Positions 1 to 10,976 of a DNA stretch of 64,000 nt are shown piece after piece. The stretch spans positions 1-64,000 of the forward strand of contig JAHWDD010000014.1 of NCBI GenBank assembly GCA_023897205.1, read 5' to 3'. The stretch's first letter is position 1. Each line of letters begins with the position of its first letter. The stretch is from Exophiala sp. HKRS030. Lineage: Eukaryota; Ascomycota; Eurotiomycetes; Chaetothyriales; Herpotrichiellaceae. Under the pieces are notes generated by a model. It worked only from the letters and a program-made list of their open reading frames with translations. It made no database searches and was not told the origin of the DNA. The position numbers and the translations under genes are program-made.

Positions 1-2173
1 GAAGAAATGCGTCGAAATATGCCAACAACAGTCTCAAACGACAACTAAGCTTTCCAACGAACAGTGGCAGGCACTGATAGCACTGCACCGGACACTCTTA
101 CATGCGCATCACGATTTCTTCTTGGCTAGTCAACATCCCACGGCGTCTCCTGTACTCCGGAGTCTCCTAACAAAGTATACTATGCCTGCTCGATTGTGGA
201 GACATGGTATTCATTCTTTCCTTGAGTTGCTACGTCATCGTTTACCTCACTCGCATGAACATATACTCAGCTTTGTGCACCTTGCGTATCAAATAATGGG
301 CCTGCTGATGGAGTCAGTACCGACTTTCTATGAGACATGGATCGAATGCTTGGGAGATCTCGCTCGCTATCGAATGGCAATCGAAGAAGCCGATATGCGA
401 GACCGTGAGAACTGGTCCAACGTCGCTCGGATGTGGTATAATCGTGCTGCTGACCTCTCGCCGACCACAGGGAGTATGCAGCATCATTTGGCGATTCTAG
501 CGCGGCCCAACGTCGTCCGTCAACTTTTTTACTACACCAAGGCTCTCATCAGTGGTGTCCCGTTCGTGAATGCTCGTGACTCCATCATGCTTCTGTTTAC
601 TCCATTCCTGGACAACTTCGAGGTGATTAATCAAAATTACCCGAAAATGGAAACTTCCTTGGTCAGGGCGGCAGGCATTCCCTTCACACACGGCTCCATC
701 CATGACTACTGCGGACACATTACCCAGTTTGTGTCTGAACTCGACGGCACTATCGACAGGACGGGATCCAACTTCAAAGTCCATGGAGCAGAGGTGGCAT
801 CATCTCTTATTGCCATGGTGCTAGATTTTGGATCTGACGAGAACTTCTTATGGAAAGCCTTCTGTGCAAATTCCGAGCGGATAAAGCAAAGCCACACCGA
901 AGGACAAACGGACTTGCCCATGGACGCCGTGCAGATTGAGGATCCTACGATGAAAGCCAGGATTCAGTGGAAGTTCTGGACAGAAAATGGACCCATCAAA
1001 CCGGGATTTTGCCAGGCTGTTCCACCAACCAGCGATCGACTCGGGGTCAAGTTTAGCTCTTCTGATGAGGTGACTTTATATATTCTTCCTGTTTGGCATA
1101 CTTGCGTCTCAATTGTGGCCGGCAAGGTTAGAGATAGAAACATCCTACCGTTCCTGCACTTGACGTTAGCGTTCCTCTGGAGTCTGTCATATGTTCCGGG
1201 AGCCCTTGTCTACCTTGAAAACTACGTTCCATGGTCGAAACTGGTTTTGTCGTTAAATTCGATACACAGATCTGGAGTGGTTGATGCCAGAGTCGAATCC
1301 AGGGACTTTCCTCAACAGCAGTCTGGAACAGGTCGCCAGCTGCCAGAGGACTCCTGATGCGAGGTTTTAAGTGGTCTGATCAACACTACTATTCGTCCCA
1401 CTTCTTCGAGAGGCAGGTAGTGGACGAGGACGACCGCTTTCTGGAACTTCCATCCCACACTGCACCGCGCGCCGAGAGATGTCTTTGGCTTGGTGTGAGA
1501 CTGGCATCAGTAAGGAGAACCCCGTGCTTGCTAACAAGACTCTTGCTGACCCCGGTATTAGTTGAAACGCTACATCACCTACGACATCGTCTCAAAAGAA
1601 TTCGCTAGTACTGGACTTGCATCGGCTTTGCCAGATGTTTCTCTCATGAATACGTTGCAGGTCGCCGCAGCCATAAACACCCGGCAAGATTCGTCCATCG
1701 TATCAGAGGACGACGATAATGAGCCGATTTCGGCTTATGACACAGCTAGGAAGACCGCCGGTATTGTGAAGGCCACCACGGCTGCTGAGACGCCGTCGTG
1801 TACCCATTATGCCGAGCCTACCGAGGCCGAGGCGGAGACGACACTTCCAGTGCACGGCGTGGACGATTCGCAAGACACGAAGGGGAGCGACGCGGGTCCG
1901 GATGCAGCCGCTGTCAAAGTCCCCACCGAAGATCCAGCCACGGTTGAGCTAACCGAGGGCGTGCTCGACAAGATCCCGGGGGGTGAGAACCCTATCAACG
2001 CCATCAAGCGGGCTCCGAGTAAGGGGCCTGGCACGGACGAGGGCGTGGACGAGGACGGCTGGACACACGCTCAACGACGAAAGTCACGGAGACGCCGAAA
2101 CGGAGACGCCGAAACGGCTCCAACAGTCCAAATGGATATGACGTCAATGTTTTCGCGCTTGTTCTTCGGGTGA
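1..2173 (+). CDS. Est1-type DNA/RNA-binding domain protein, 3' part, one frame break
   Basis: The frame is open from base 2, so the gene starts left of the window. The protein resembles fungal Est1/EST1A-SMG7-like proteins (telomerase-associated or nonsense-mediated decay factors). Visible hallmarks are the HDFFLASQHP stretch, the ARLWRHGIHSFLELLR helix, the TWIECLGDLARYRMAIE block and HHLAILARPN. This is the Est1 DNA/RNA-binding domain after a TPR-like region. Near 1346-1356 the frame breaks: ...RQLPEDS* switches to LMRGFKW in frame 1, one base short of the expected Phe codon. An intron at 1510-1561 (GTAAGG donor, GCTAAC branch, TTAG acceptor, phase 0) joins to RYITYDIVSKEF. The tail (about 1640-2173) is acidic and disordered, ending in an Arg-rich patch. 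Family is certain; whether the break is a real mutation or a sequence error is not. Confidence 0.82.
1510..1561 (+). other. Intron in the Est1-like gene
   Basis: 52 bases with GTAAGG donor, GCTAAC branch site and TTAG acceptor. It joins the RLAS codons to a Leu-Lys-Arg-Tyr stretch in phase 0 and removes an in-frame TAG. Confidence 0.75.
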
Positions 2174-2824
2174 TCGGGATGAACAGTCCCGATTGATGCG
2201 AGGGGAGATGCGAGGAGATCATGCACTTGGATGTTGGGTGAGGAAGACGAGGACAAGATCTAGATAATGGCGGTGTCGCTCTACGAAGATAACTTAAGTA
2301 TTCAATAGGGGTATTAAGGGGAGGAGGGGTGACAGGGATCATACACTTCAATCCAATACTTGCTACAAAGTATGTACAGCCGATAGTAAGGCAGCTTTGC
2401 TTTTATTTCCTAGGTTTTTTGTCTTTTCTTCTCCTCTTCCTTTTTTTCTCTTGGCATGTCTCCATTGTCGAGTGATCGGTGAGCCCGCTTACGTATTGCT
2501 TACATGGCTCGAAACGGGCAAAGTCAGGCAAGTTGGCGCCGCTAGCCATCGCCCAGCGAGACTTGGTTTGAGATCAACCATACCGTGGATTTAAGCATCA
2601 GCCAGGGTATTCTTGACGCGTTGATTCAAGGGAAACAGTCCTTGTCTTGACCACATTGTGTTCGCCAAGGCACCTAACTTGGTGGCCAAGACGCTTCTAT
2701 ACGATATATACTCTTTCACACAAATCTGAGGGTACATTGCGGCTTCGGTCATTGAAACAGTTCGAATTGAGGCTGGAAATCTATCGCGTCATTGGCCTAG
2801 CCCGTTTCTGTTCAAGCAGAAGTG
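2174..2824. other. Intergenic between the Est1-like gene and the UstYa-like relic
   Basis: About 650 bases holding the 3' ends of two convergent genes. It contains pyrimidine-rich tracts around 2400-2460. I see no supported gene or RNA. Confidence 0.5.
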
Positions 2825-3706
2825 CTATCTTTCACCGTTCTTTCTTTTGCAAACATGGAGTTTCAGTATATCGTCATCATTTCTGAATGCACCCTTTCTC
2901 TTAGCCTTATAATAGTCGAAGTTGTAATATAAGCTTTGTCGGAGAAGATTCTGCCATCATTGTTAAAACACAGTCGATCGTTAGTGAAGGGCCTAACTCA
3001 CCAGGCAATGCGGGTGATTCAAGCCCTCCACATTTGCTGGAAAGCCTCCACCATACTTCGAGTTGATTTGAACTTGGTTCTTTCGCAAACCTGGTTCGTT
3101 TGCTCTGTCCGGTGGTATTCTGACACTTTGTCTTGGAAATCACTTAGGAGGCACAGAAACGTGATACTGGCATTAAAACTGACCGTTGACACCAAGTGCC
3201 TCCCATGCCTCATCGACCTCCAGAGCTGCTGATTGCCTGTAGATATTCTCGGGTCATAAAGGTGCCATTATAGGTCAACTCGTGGTAGTATACGTTTATG
3301 TCTTCGAGGAGCGGGGCTAGTGACTTAGTAACAGTGGCTTTGCTCAGAATTATCAACACTCACTGGAGTGGGTCGTTCTGTGCAAGCAGATTTGTCTGTT
3401 TCTGAAAAACTTTGTGCACGGTTTGTAACATCGATGTCCCGCTCAGCTTCTTCACCTAGAATATCAATGCCGTTAGGGATACTCTCTACTCGGGAAATAG
3501 ATGCCAAACGTACCGTGACTGGCTAGTTTCTGTCCCTTGCGCTCGTTAGAGGGGGAATGGCGTCTGCATTTGTGGCCCAAATTTGAAGTTTCATGCCTTT
3601 GTGAATCCTTACTTCCGACGAATATCTTCTTCTCACCCTTTGCTTGTGGGAGGTCACAGATAGCGCGATCGTAGGCCATTCCCAGTGGGATAAGCCCGTT
3701 TATCAT
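2825..3706 (-). pseudogene. UstYa-like (DUF3328) gene, degenerate, five exons
   Basis: No single reading frame shows this gene; it appears only when exons are followed. Exon 1 is 3706-3514 and exon 2 is 3455-3364, joined in phase by a GTACGT...CTAAC...CTAG intron. Exon 3 carries LLEDINVYYHE and YNGTFM, then VDEAWEALGVN. Exon 4 carries YGGGFPANVEGLNHPHCL. A GTGAGT...CACTAAC...CAG intron leads to exon 5, NLLRQSLYYNFDYYKAK. This order matches DUF3328/UstYa proteins, which oxidise or cyclise peptides in fungal RiPP and other secondary-metabolite pathways. Signs of decay: a frame slip near 3215, a phase mismatch across the third intron, the first HxxHC motif reading NHPHC, and loss of the second HxxHC because exon 5 ends early. 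I see no N-terminal membrane helix. Family call is firm; loss of function is likely. Confidence 0.78.
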
Positions 3707-5258
3707 GCCCGCCTGTGTACTCGGAAACCGGAAACGTGTCGAACCTCCTTGCCAGACTTTATAGTAAGTCCAAGTTATAAAGTGAGATAAAAGAGGTCAA
3801 CTAAACTTTTCAAGGCTGAACCGATCTATTTCGTGTAATCTCGGAGTCCTCAAGCGATGAACACGCCTGGGACTTTGAAGACAATGGATACAATGAGTAC
3901 GATGATACACACAGCCATCGCCCAATATGAACTTAGTGAAATACTGGGAGGAGATTGATGATAAGGGGCGGCGCTACTTTCCTTACTGTCCGCCATCACA
4001 ACTCTTGCACCAGTTACTCGACATTTTGGTGAATTAGTGATCAGGTACTAGGATTGTAATAGCTGTTGCATTCTGCGGTAGGTTTAATTTTCCTCGTCCG
4101 AGGGACGGTCGCCTCAGCCTGGTCGGCCTTATCGCGGCAACGCGATCAGTGCATATTATAGTTAGTGATAAGAGGAGCTTCGTTGTCTCTACTGAAGTTC
4201 AAAAAGAAGAGAAGAGACTTATAAGGAAACCAGTTTTGTAATTCATCGTAGGAGACATCGCTGAAGAAAATCTGGATAAGAAGAGCTCTAAGCGGTATTG
4301 TGGATTACTACCACAATTTTTAGCCTCTCCGTCACCGAAGTCTATGTGAAATTCAGATCTAAGGTTTATTTCGGAGCTTAAGGATCGTGCACTATCCACA
4401 GGTTCCTGCATACTATACGTGGTGCTCGGAGAGACCATGCCTTTTCCACCGTAACTATTGAATATTGGCTTGTACGTAAGTCGCTGTGGTCCGGAACACG
4501 GACAGTATAAAATCAGCAGTGCAATGAACTTCAACAACAACAATAAGAACGAAGTAAAATCTTGTCGGAAGCTGAGGCAGATCGCGTCACTGTGCCGTGA
4601 CCTGAAGGAGTAACCTCCACCAACTATGCCTGAACGTTTTCGTCGACAGAAAGTGCGCTTCCACGAGCAGGACGAAGAGGTCCTCCGTCGCCCGATTGAC
4701 GACGAATATTCTGTCATGGCACATTTTTCGGACCATATCGACATGTACCGACGTTGCATCGTACCTTTTCAAAATGACAGAAATCCTATGTTGTGTCGAG
4801 AAGGCTACCTCCCTCAGCAAAGACGTCTGCCGTTATGTCGGGCTGAGGAACGGGAGAGTGATCTCCGCCATTAAGTTCACGGTCGCCACTTGAGATCGCA
4901 ATTCCTCCGAGGTTTGCGATCATACGACGACTCCTTACTGCTCGTCCACGGGACTTAAAGTCGCAGGGAGTAAACGATGGAGAGATGCCAAAGAGTCCGC
5001 CTGAATCCAGGCACGCACCTCACCAACGATCAGTGGAATACGTCACGATCTACCTCAATCTTCCCGCTTTAAAGATCCCTCTACATATCCGCCGTGCAGA
5101 CCTGCAAAATATGTATACAACCTAGAGTCTTCCAGTATGGGGCGCGGATAATGCCATGCCTGGCAAGGCCCTAAAATGCAAGAGCAGGAAGTACGGGCCT
5201 AGGGAAGAAACGAAAAGCGTGAAAGGCTTGGACGTCTCTATGAGTATAACAAAGCACT
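3707..5258. other. Gene-poor stretch with one weak minus-strand frame
   Basis: The longest frame is 4759-4199 on the minus strand (186 residues) with one hydrophobic segment of Leu, Ile and Phe around 4500-4560 and Ser/Arg-rich flanks. I recognise no family. Codon use gives no clear support, so it is not called as a gene. Confidence 0.35.
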
Positions 5259-5956
5259 CTACTCAGTTGCGTTCGATGGCACTGTGGTGCCTATTATCGA
5301 ATCAAGTGCCACACTAGTCGCTTGAGTAGCCGCTTGAGCAACCTGCATCATCATCTCGCTGCCATTCTCACTTTCCTGCAGCGCCTTTTGTAAGTCAGTC
5401 AGTTTGGATTCAATCCGAGAAATGCTGTGACAGCATTGATCAACTTTCTTTCGCAGCTCCTCAATTGACGGGTTTGCCTGGGGCGGAAGAGAAAAGTCAG
5501 TGGCTAAACACGGCCTGTACCATTCTGCCCTCACCTCTGCTCAAATTCTTCGAGACGTTCATCCGCTGTGCTTCTCGCTCGTTGTGCCACGTTGAGAAAT
5601 TGTTTCACCAAGTGATGTCCTGACTTCGAGCCACTGGGCGGTAGAGCCGCAGAGGCGTTGTGTTGCTGCGCAGCCGCTCTTCGGGGTTCCTTCGATGTTC
5701 TACGACCTGGCTCCCAGGCACCGTTCGGCCACCCATGATTCAGAATGTTCTGAGACCTTCCCTGAGAGAGGTCTGCATGCTCTGGAAAGACCGTGGGAGT
5801 GACAGGTGGACTGACCGCTGGCTGCTCCAATCCAAAAAGGTTGGGGTCAAAAAAACTATCCTCCATACCTTCAGGTGCCTCTCGCGTGAAGCTAGACATC
5901 TGATGTGGCCTTAAATTTGACATGACATGACTTGTTGAAGTATCAACACTGTGCAA
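5259..5956 (-). CDS. Hypothetical two-part protein with C-terminal coiled coil, join unresolved
   Basis: Two adjoining minus-strand frames look coding. The upstream part (5956-5535) is Pro/Ser-rich, with acidic and aromatic residues (EDSFFDPNLFGLEQP), ending in an Arg/Glu helix. The downstream part (5477-5259) is a predicted coiled coil with heptad Leu/Ile positions (IEELRKKVDQCCHSISRIESKL). Between them lies a candidate intron with GTGAGG donor at 5534 and CCCAG acceptor at 5478, but the phases differ by one base, so a plain join does not keep frame. This is either another one-base lesion as seen elsewhere in this region, or a wrong splice guess. I do not recognise the family. Confidence 0.4.
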
Positions 5957-8652
5957 ACACGGGATTAAGTGGTGGGTAGAGCGGCTCCCCTTTGCCGCTC
6001 GATGCGAACGGCAGGCGGCTAAGTGCTCCGATCACCTTCAAACAGCCCTGGTTTAACTGCAAAGTTAGCGACAAACTGTTATCCTATTACTGGACCGTTG
6101 AGTAGCGGGATTGCATTGCCGCCTGGAAGGTCTGGAGCCGGGGCAAAATGGGACCTCTGAATTCAGTGGTGAGATCCGCAACCACTATATCTCTGGGATA
6201 ACATGAAACATCCATGGTCACACAATTTGCCACAATACTCCCACAGCAAGGCGTGGTGAAGCTAGAAATGAACCTTCAACCAAGATTTTCCACGCCACTG
6301 GGCCTCTAACCTTTGCTTGCGGCGCGAGATTTCCAGATTCTTTGGGCCTCCAAAATCTTCGGTTTACTATGAGGAACAATTGAGGAGAAATGGCCCGGTT
6401 TAGCAAAAGACGCTCCAATGTCAGATTGAAGTCCCGCAGTAGAGAATCACGGTGTAAAAAATTCCACCCTGCGCCGGCTTCGGGATCTCACTACTACCAT
6501 CAACGGTTTGACGAGTAGAGGTGAGTAGGGTGCACTAGCTAATCCAGATATCGATGGTAATATTACCACTGCCGCAGTGTTTGCACCGTCCCGAGAAAAA
6601 CACGGAGATCCTAACTAAGAAAGTCAGCCTTGACATTGCCAGAATACGATATTACCTGAAAGATCTCTTCGTGATGAGAACCGCATCACTACTGAATCTA
6701 TTATGACACTCGCATCGAACATGGCGCTGATTTTGGCACCCCCCAGTGACTGTTTGACACTTGCGAAGTTCCTGGAATGGTTTTGACCATACGGGAGCTG
6801 CCACCGGACCTGACTCCCGAGACCTTAGTCAGTCATATTCAAGGGGCACTGGAAGCTACAAGAACTCATCTGAAACATCTGAATACCGCCTTCAACACTG
6901 ATGGGCAGCATTTGCCCCATGGGTCCTACAGGATTTCTAGATTGGGGCGATATGCAGCCGCCTCCATGGCTTGGTTGCAACTTGCTTCGGGGGTCTCTCT
7001 TCTCTCTGTAATCCTCTGCTGGTTCAGCTTATAGGAGGGCCCTCCAGGACGAAATTCGCCATTTCGGAGGGAGAAATGCTTCTAACGAGTGTTGAGCCTG
7101 GCACAGGTAGGACACGTGGCTTGAGCAGATGGTAAGCAGCCTTATTTGCAGCAGTGTCGAGGTAGAGTTCGCAATTCGAGCTAGCCAATCTGCGCAGCTA
7201 AGAAGTCTTCCGCTCTTTCCATGTTTCCATGTGGCCTACAAGCACGTTGGGATCGTCACTGAAATTATTGTTGGACCATGTCGTTTGTTGTACCCACAAG
7301 AATAAGATGGCCTCTTTCAAGGCCCTGAATGATTGGGCATTTGTCCGCAGCAAGGGCCATACAAATTGACGTGTCAATACGCGGAACAGACAAAATCTGT
7401 CTCACCACGAATAGGTGGAGGACTCATTAATGTCTTGTGGTAATCGTCGCCACAAATCCGCAACCCAAATGATGTTGTATACATATGCTGATAGATGAGC
7501 CGAACTGGTCCAAGGGCCAGGGACACCAAAATCTAGGAGATGCGAAGATCCGAAACCGTCGACCACTCCTTTGCGAGGTTCACCAGAAACCCATGACCGT
7601 TGCCAGATTCGAAACATTACTAAGCGGCATATGTGAACCATTGTTTTACGAGATATTTCGACGTTGACCGATGATTCTGATCTAGGAAAAGCTGAAACGG
7701 ACGGTCACCATGTTAGAACGTTAACTGGCGAGCAGAAGCCGATAATCCTTGTCATTGGACGACGGGAAACACTTGAAACTCTACTATTCCTCACGGCATC
7801 CGTACCACCAATCTCCTGTTCCACACCGGCCGCTCATTAGACCGATCAGTTCTTGAGGCGTCCAGCCCCGTTTGAACCATCTGCTCTTGGAAAGGCCGGC
7901 CAGTTCCCATGTTCGCTTTGTATGTTCATCATCTGTCGCGGACCGTTACGTCTGAAAGGTAGATATACCGCTTACCTGTGGAACACTGTTGGACGAAATA
8001 GAGGCTGTGAAAGCACGATTTCTGCGGCAGTTGAACAAGACTCTCGGTGGAAGCCTGTTCGACCTGCTGGAGAATTCGAACCGCGCACAAGGATTACCGC
8101 TGTTGAAACTTGATGACCATGATATCATGACGCGGCCGGACTGCGATCAGTCGTGGATTGATGACTTTCACTTAATAGAAAAGTAGCAAGGGACCCAGGT
8201 AGTCTATAACCCAGAGCTGATATATTGCAACACATAAATTCAAAGCCTCGCTGCCTCTTCCTCTGTGAGCAGGAACACCCAGTCATGGCCGCCAACTAAC
8301 TATAGGCATTGCTGCCAGTTGATCAAAGACCAGTGCTTCGACCAACTCATGACATGACGATATAGAATTTCACCCCAAAAAAGGGTCATTCCAGGTTGTG
8401 TCAGCTGGACTCCATGTCAAGCTTGCTTGTAGAGGGTTTAGGGAGCGTTTCTGCCACAAAGCTGCAAATGCATCATGTCATGAATTTCTTGCTTGTCCCG
8501 GCTCTTGGTTGTTCAAGCTTTAGCACCGAGGAGAACATCAGTAGGGCACTCGGGTGTTACAGCTAGAGTTAGTCTCCACAGCAGGAGAGATGGAGTTGAC
8601 TTGACTTTGCTGAAGAACAGCACCTTTTTCATCTTGCTGTAGACCCGTTGGC
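5957..8652. other. Gene-poor stretch with short coding-like patches
   Basis: Plus-strand patches near 6777-7034, 7485-7667 and 7960-8186 look mildly coding. The last is charged and helical (EIEAVKARFLRQLNKTLGG, ending HLIEK). None extends into a recognisable domain, and upstream stops block each. They could be remains of broken genes. Confidence 0.3.
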
Positions 8653-9123
8653 TCAATCACAACTATCGTAGAGCTCTTGTAGCGTTTTGCTCAGATCATG
8701 CAGGCTATCTTCTCTTGCCAGCCTGATGAGATTCTCGTATACATCGTTTTCTTGCTCGTCCGTCATCTCCTCCTTGTCTCCATAGTAATCGTGCAGCTTC
8801 TGCCTTCTTCTTCGAGCTTGTCTCGATGAGAAGCCTATCCAAGCCAGATTAGAGGACCTAGTCATATGGTTGCATTGTTGGATGCTGTAACACTCGGAGA
8901 TCATCACTTATGTTGTTGAACACCGAACAAATGGAACAAGAACACGACATTGGTATCGAACCAGCTTTGTGCGGAAGGTATTTGTGAAAATGTGTGCAAG
9001 GCAGTCAAGCTGCAAGACAGGGACTAGAACAGGGAAGGGGAAATGGCCTGCCTGGTCGAACAAGCTACCAATATTTTCATTTCCTTCACGATGTATTGGC
9101 TTGTCGTAGCTTGAAGGGATCAT
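8653..9123 (-). other. Possible exon pair of an unrecognised gene
   Basis: The downstream frame (about 8860-8653) encodes a charged helical segment: ARRRRQKLHDYYGDKEEM, then a stretch rich in Glu, Asp and Leu ending at a natural stop. Upstream, 9123-8908 encodes a hydrophobic segment near LDCLAHIFTNTFRTKL. A candidate intron would end ...ATGACTAG near 8860. No domain recognised. It may be the 3' end of a decayed gene. Confidence 0.28.
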
Positions 9124-10545
9124 TGAACAAGCAGCTATGCCTTGAAAGCATTAACCTGTTCCTTTTATCCTTTTGGTGATTTTCTTCATGGATTGAATTC
9201 TTGTAAGCCCCGCTGATCCCATTGGCGGGATTGGGATAATTTTACGCTGACCGGAAGACACCATGACAGGACAAGACTGGCGTGACGTCCATAATCATGC
9301 ATCATATCAGTGCTGGCTCCGATGAGTTGGCTAACCGGTGAAGAGATCGGATGAATGAATGGAAGGGTAGAAAGAAGGCTATCGAGCGGATAGTCATGGT
9401 GCAGGACGACGGACTTTGTGGGACTGTGGTAAGTGGTGGAGCCAAGGAGGCATTGTCCCAGCGGCATATGGGCATTTTGGTGGCAATACGATAGAAAATA
9501 ACACCTATATAGAAGCCAGACACTCGCCAGATGTCCTAGACAGGATGCAGAGCCAATTGAACACATTTTCCGCTTTTGACAATAAAGGCGGTTATATGTG
9601 GCCGTCGGGCCTGCAGCATTGGCAGTTCCAAGGTGGGGTAGTCCACCACCCGCGTAAGATATCCTAGAATGTCCGTGGGACACAATTAGATGATAATGTT
9701 AGGGGTGGTCAGGCAGGGCTAGTGCACGTAGTTGCCGTGGCTAACGTTCATCAAACCACTCGCACACACAGTGATGGAAGCGACAGAATACTCCGTCCGG
9801 AAGATGCCAACCAGGCTTATATTGTTGTGTGTTGTTTTTCGCTTGTCATTATGGATGCAGCGACACTTGCGAAAGACATAGTCTGCGCAAAGACGATTAA
9901 TGGCACCTGAAACACTTAACGGCTACCTCGCTATGAAGCGCTGAACACTTTAGAGACGGAGTGGACTTTTGACCAGGCTTGCCTTTTTTCATGTTTCTAC
10001 TCCCAACAATGAAAGTGACAACCATACGTTGTTGAGAGGAGAAGCTGAAGACTAGAATTGCTTGGCAATCACTCTGGCCATTATCGGTAGAAGTGCACCA
10101 CCACCTCAACGGCTTTGGTGTACCTCATTGTTCGCTATTGGAGTGGAGTACACGACGTTCGCTGTACACAATTCCCGTGTTCTGCAGTTGCGCTGAGTTT
10201 TGATGCCTTCCTTCTATGGGCAGATGGGCATCTAGCGAGAGCACCGACACATGAGACACATTAAAACACGATGTTGAATCAAGGAATTTGGCACCGTTTG
10301 GTAGCTAGGCGTAATCAATACGACTACCAGCACGCATTAGACAGTAATGGCAAACCCCACAACAACGTCTGACAATAGTTCTTTCATCACTACCACTACA
10401 CACCCCACCCATACACCAGCCCTGTTCTTGAAAACAAACAATCGCCTAGAGCCGCGGCTTGTTGTTGGTGATGACGATACACTCCCCAAGTCCCCACCCC
10501 AACACTTTTGCGGGCATTCTCCGTCCGTACAATCGCCGGAGTCCA
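9124..10545. other. No supported gene
   Basis: Short open frames on both strands overlap each other (the longest is 165 residues at 9683-9186). They show no domain, signal peptide or splice pattern I can defend. Confidence 0.45.
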
Positions 10546-10976
10546 TTAGAGATTGATATTGACGTTTCCCAAGCATACTTGGACGCTCTACCTCACAAAC
10601 ATGTGTCAGTTTCAAATATCGAATAATTTGAGAGAAGGGAGACCAACATTGGCGGCATTGCAGCACACGATGGTTGTGCCACACTGAGAGCTGCCGGCCC
10701 CTGGGATGGAATATCAGCACACAATTCCTTGGAGCTGAGCGAGGAGTCGCGGTTCAGTGATGATCACCTACCCATGGCAGTACAGGTGGTCTTCCCCTCT
10801 TTGTCCGTGGAGCAGCAGTATGGGGTATTGTTGTTGCCGCATATGTTGCTTTGGTTAACAACGGTCGCAGTTGGCTTTGCCGGCTCTGTGGGTTTCGGGG
10901 GCTTTGGAGGGTTGGGCACAGCCAAGCCCATGGATGCAAGGATGGCGATGACGCCGAAATACTTCATACAATGCAT
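10546..10976 (-). CDS. Hydrophobin, three exons
   Basis: Exons read on the minus strand are 10976-10772, 10700-10648 and 10587-10546, 99 residues in all. Intron 1 has a GTAGGT donor, GCTGAT branch and CCCAG acceptor. Intron 2 has a weaker GTTGGT donor, AACTGAC branch and GTAG acceptor. Both joins keep phase. The product starts with a secretion signal (MKYFGVIAILASMGLA from the second Met), a Pro-rich linker, then eight cysteines in hydrophobin order: C-x7-CC-x9-C-x10-C-x5-CC-x8-C-x8, ending GNVNINL. Hydrophobins are secreted amphipathic proteins that coat spores and aerial hyphae. The x5 between C5 and C6 fits class I, but the C3-C4 loop of nine residues is shorter than usual for class I. Start is either Met1 or Met4 (10967). 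The cysteine pattern strongly supports the model; intron 2 is its weakest point. Confidence 0.78.

Noticed and set aside
4199..4759. 186-residue minus-strand frame with one hydrophobic segment
   Set aside because: Considered as a second UstYa-like membrane protein, but none of the family motifs is present.
9186..9683. 165-residue minus-strand frame
   Set aside because: No domain, mixed composition, overlaps frames on both strands.
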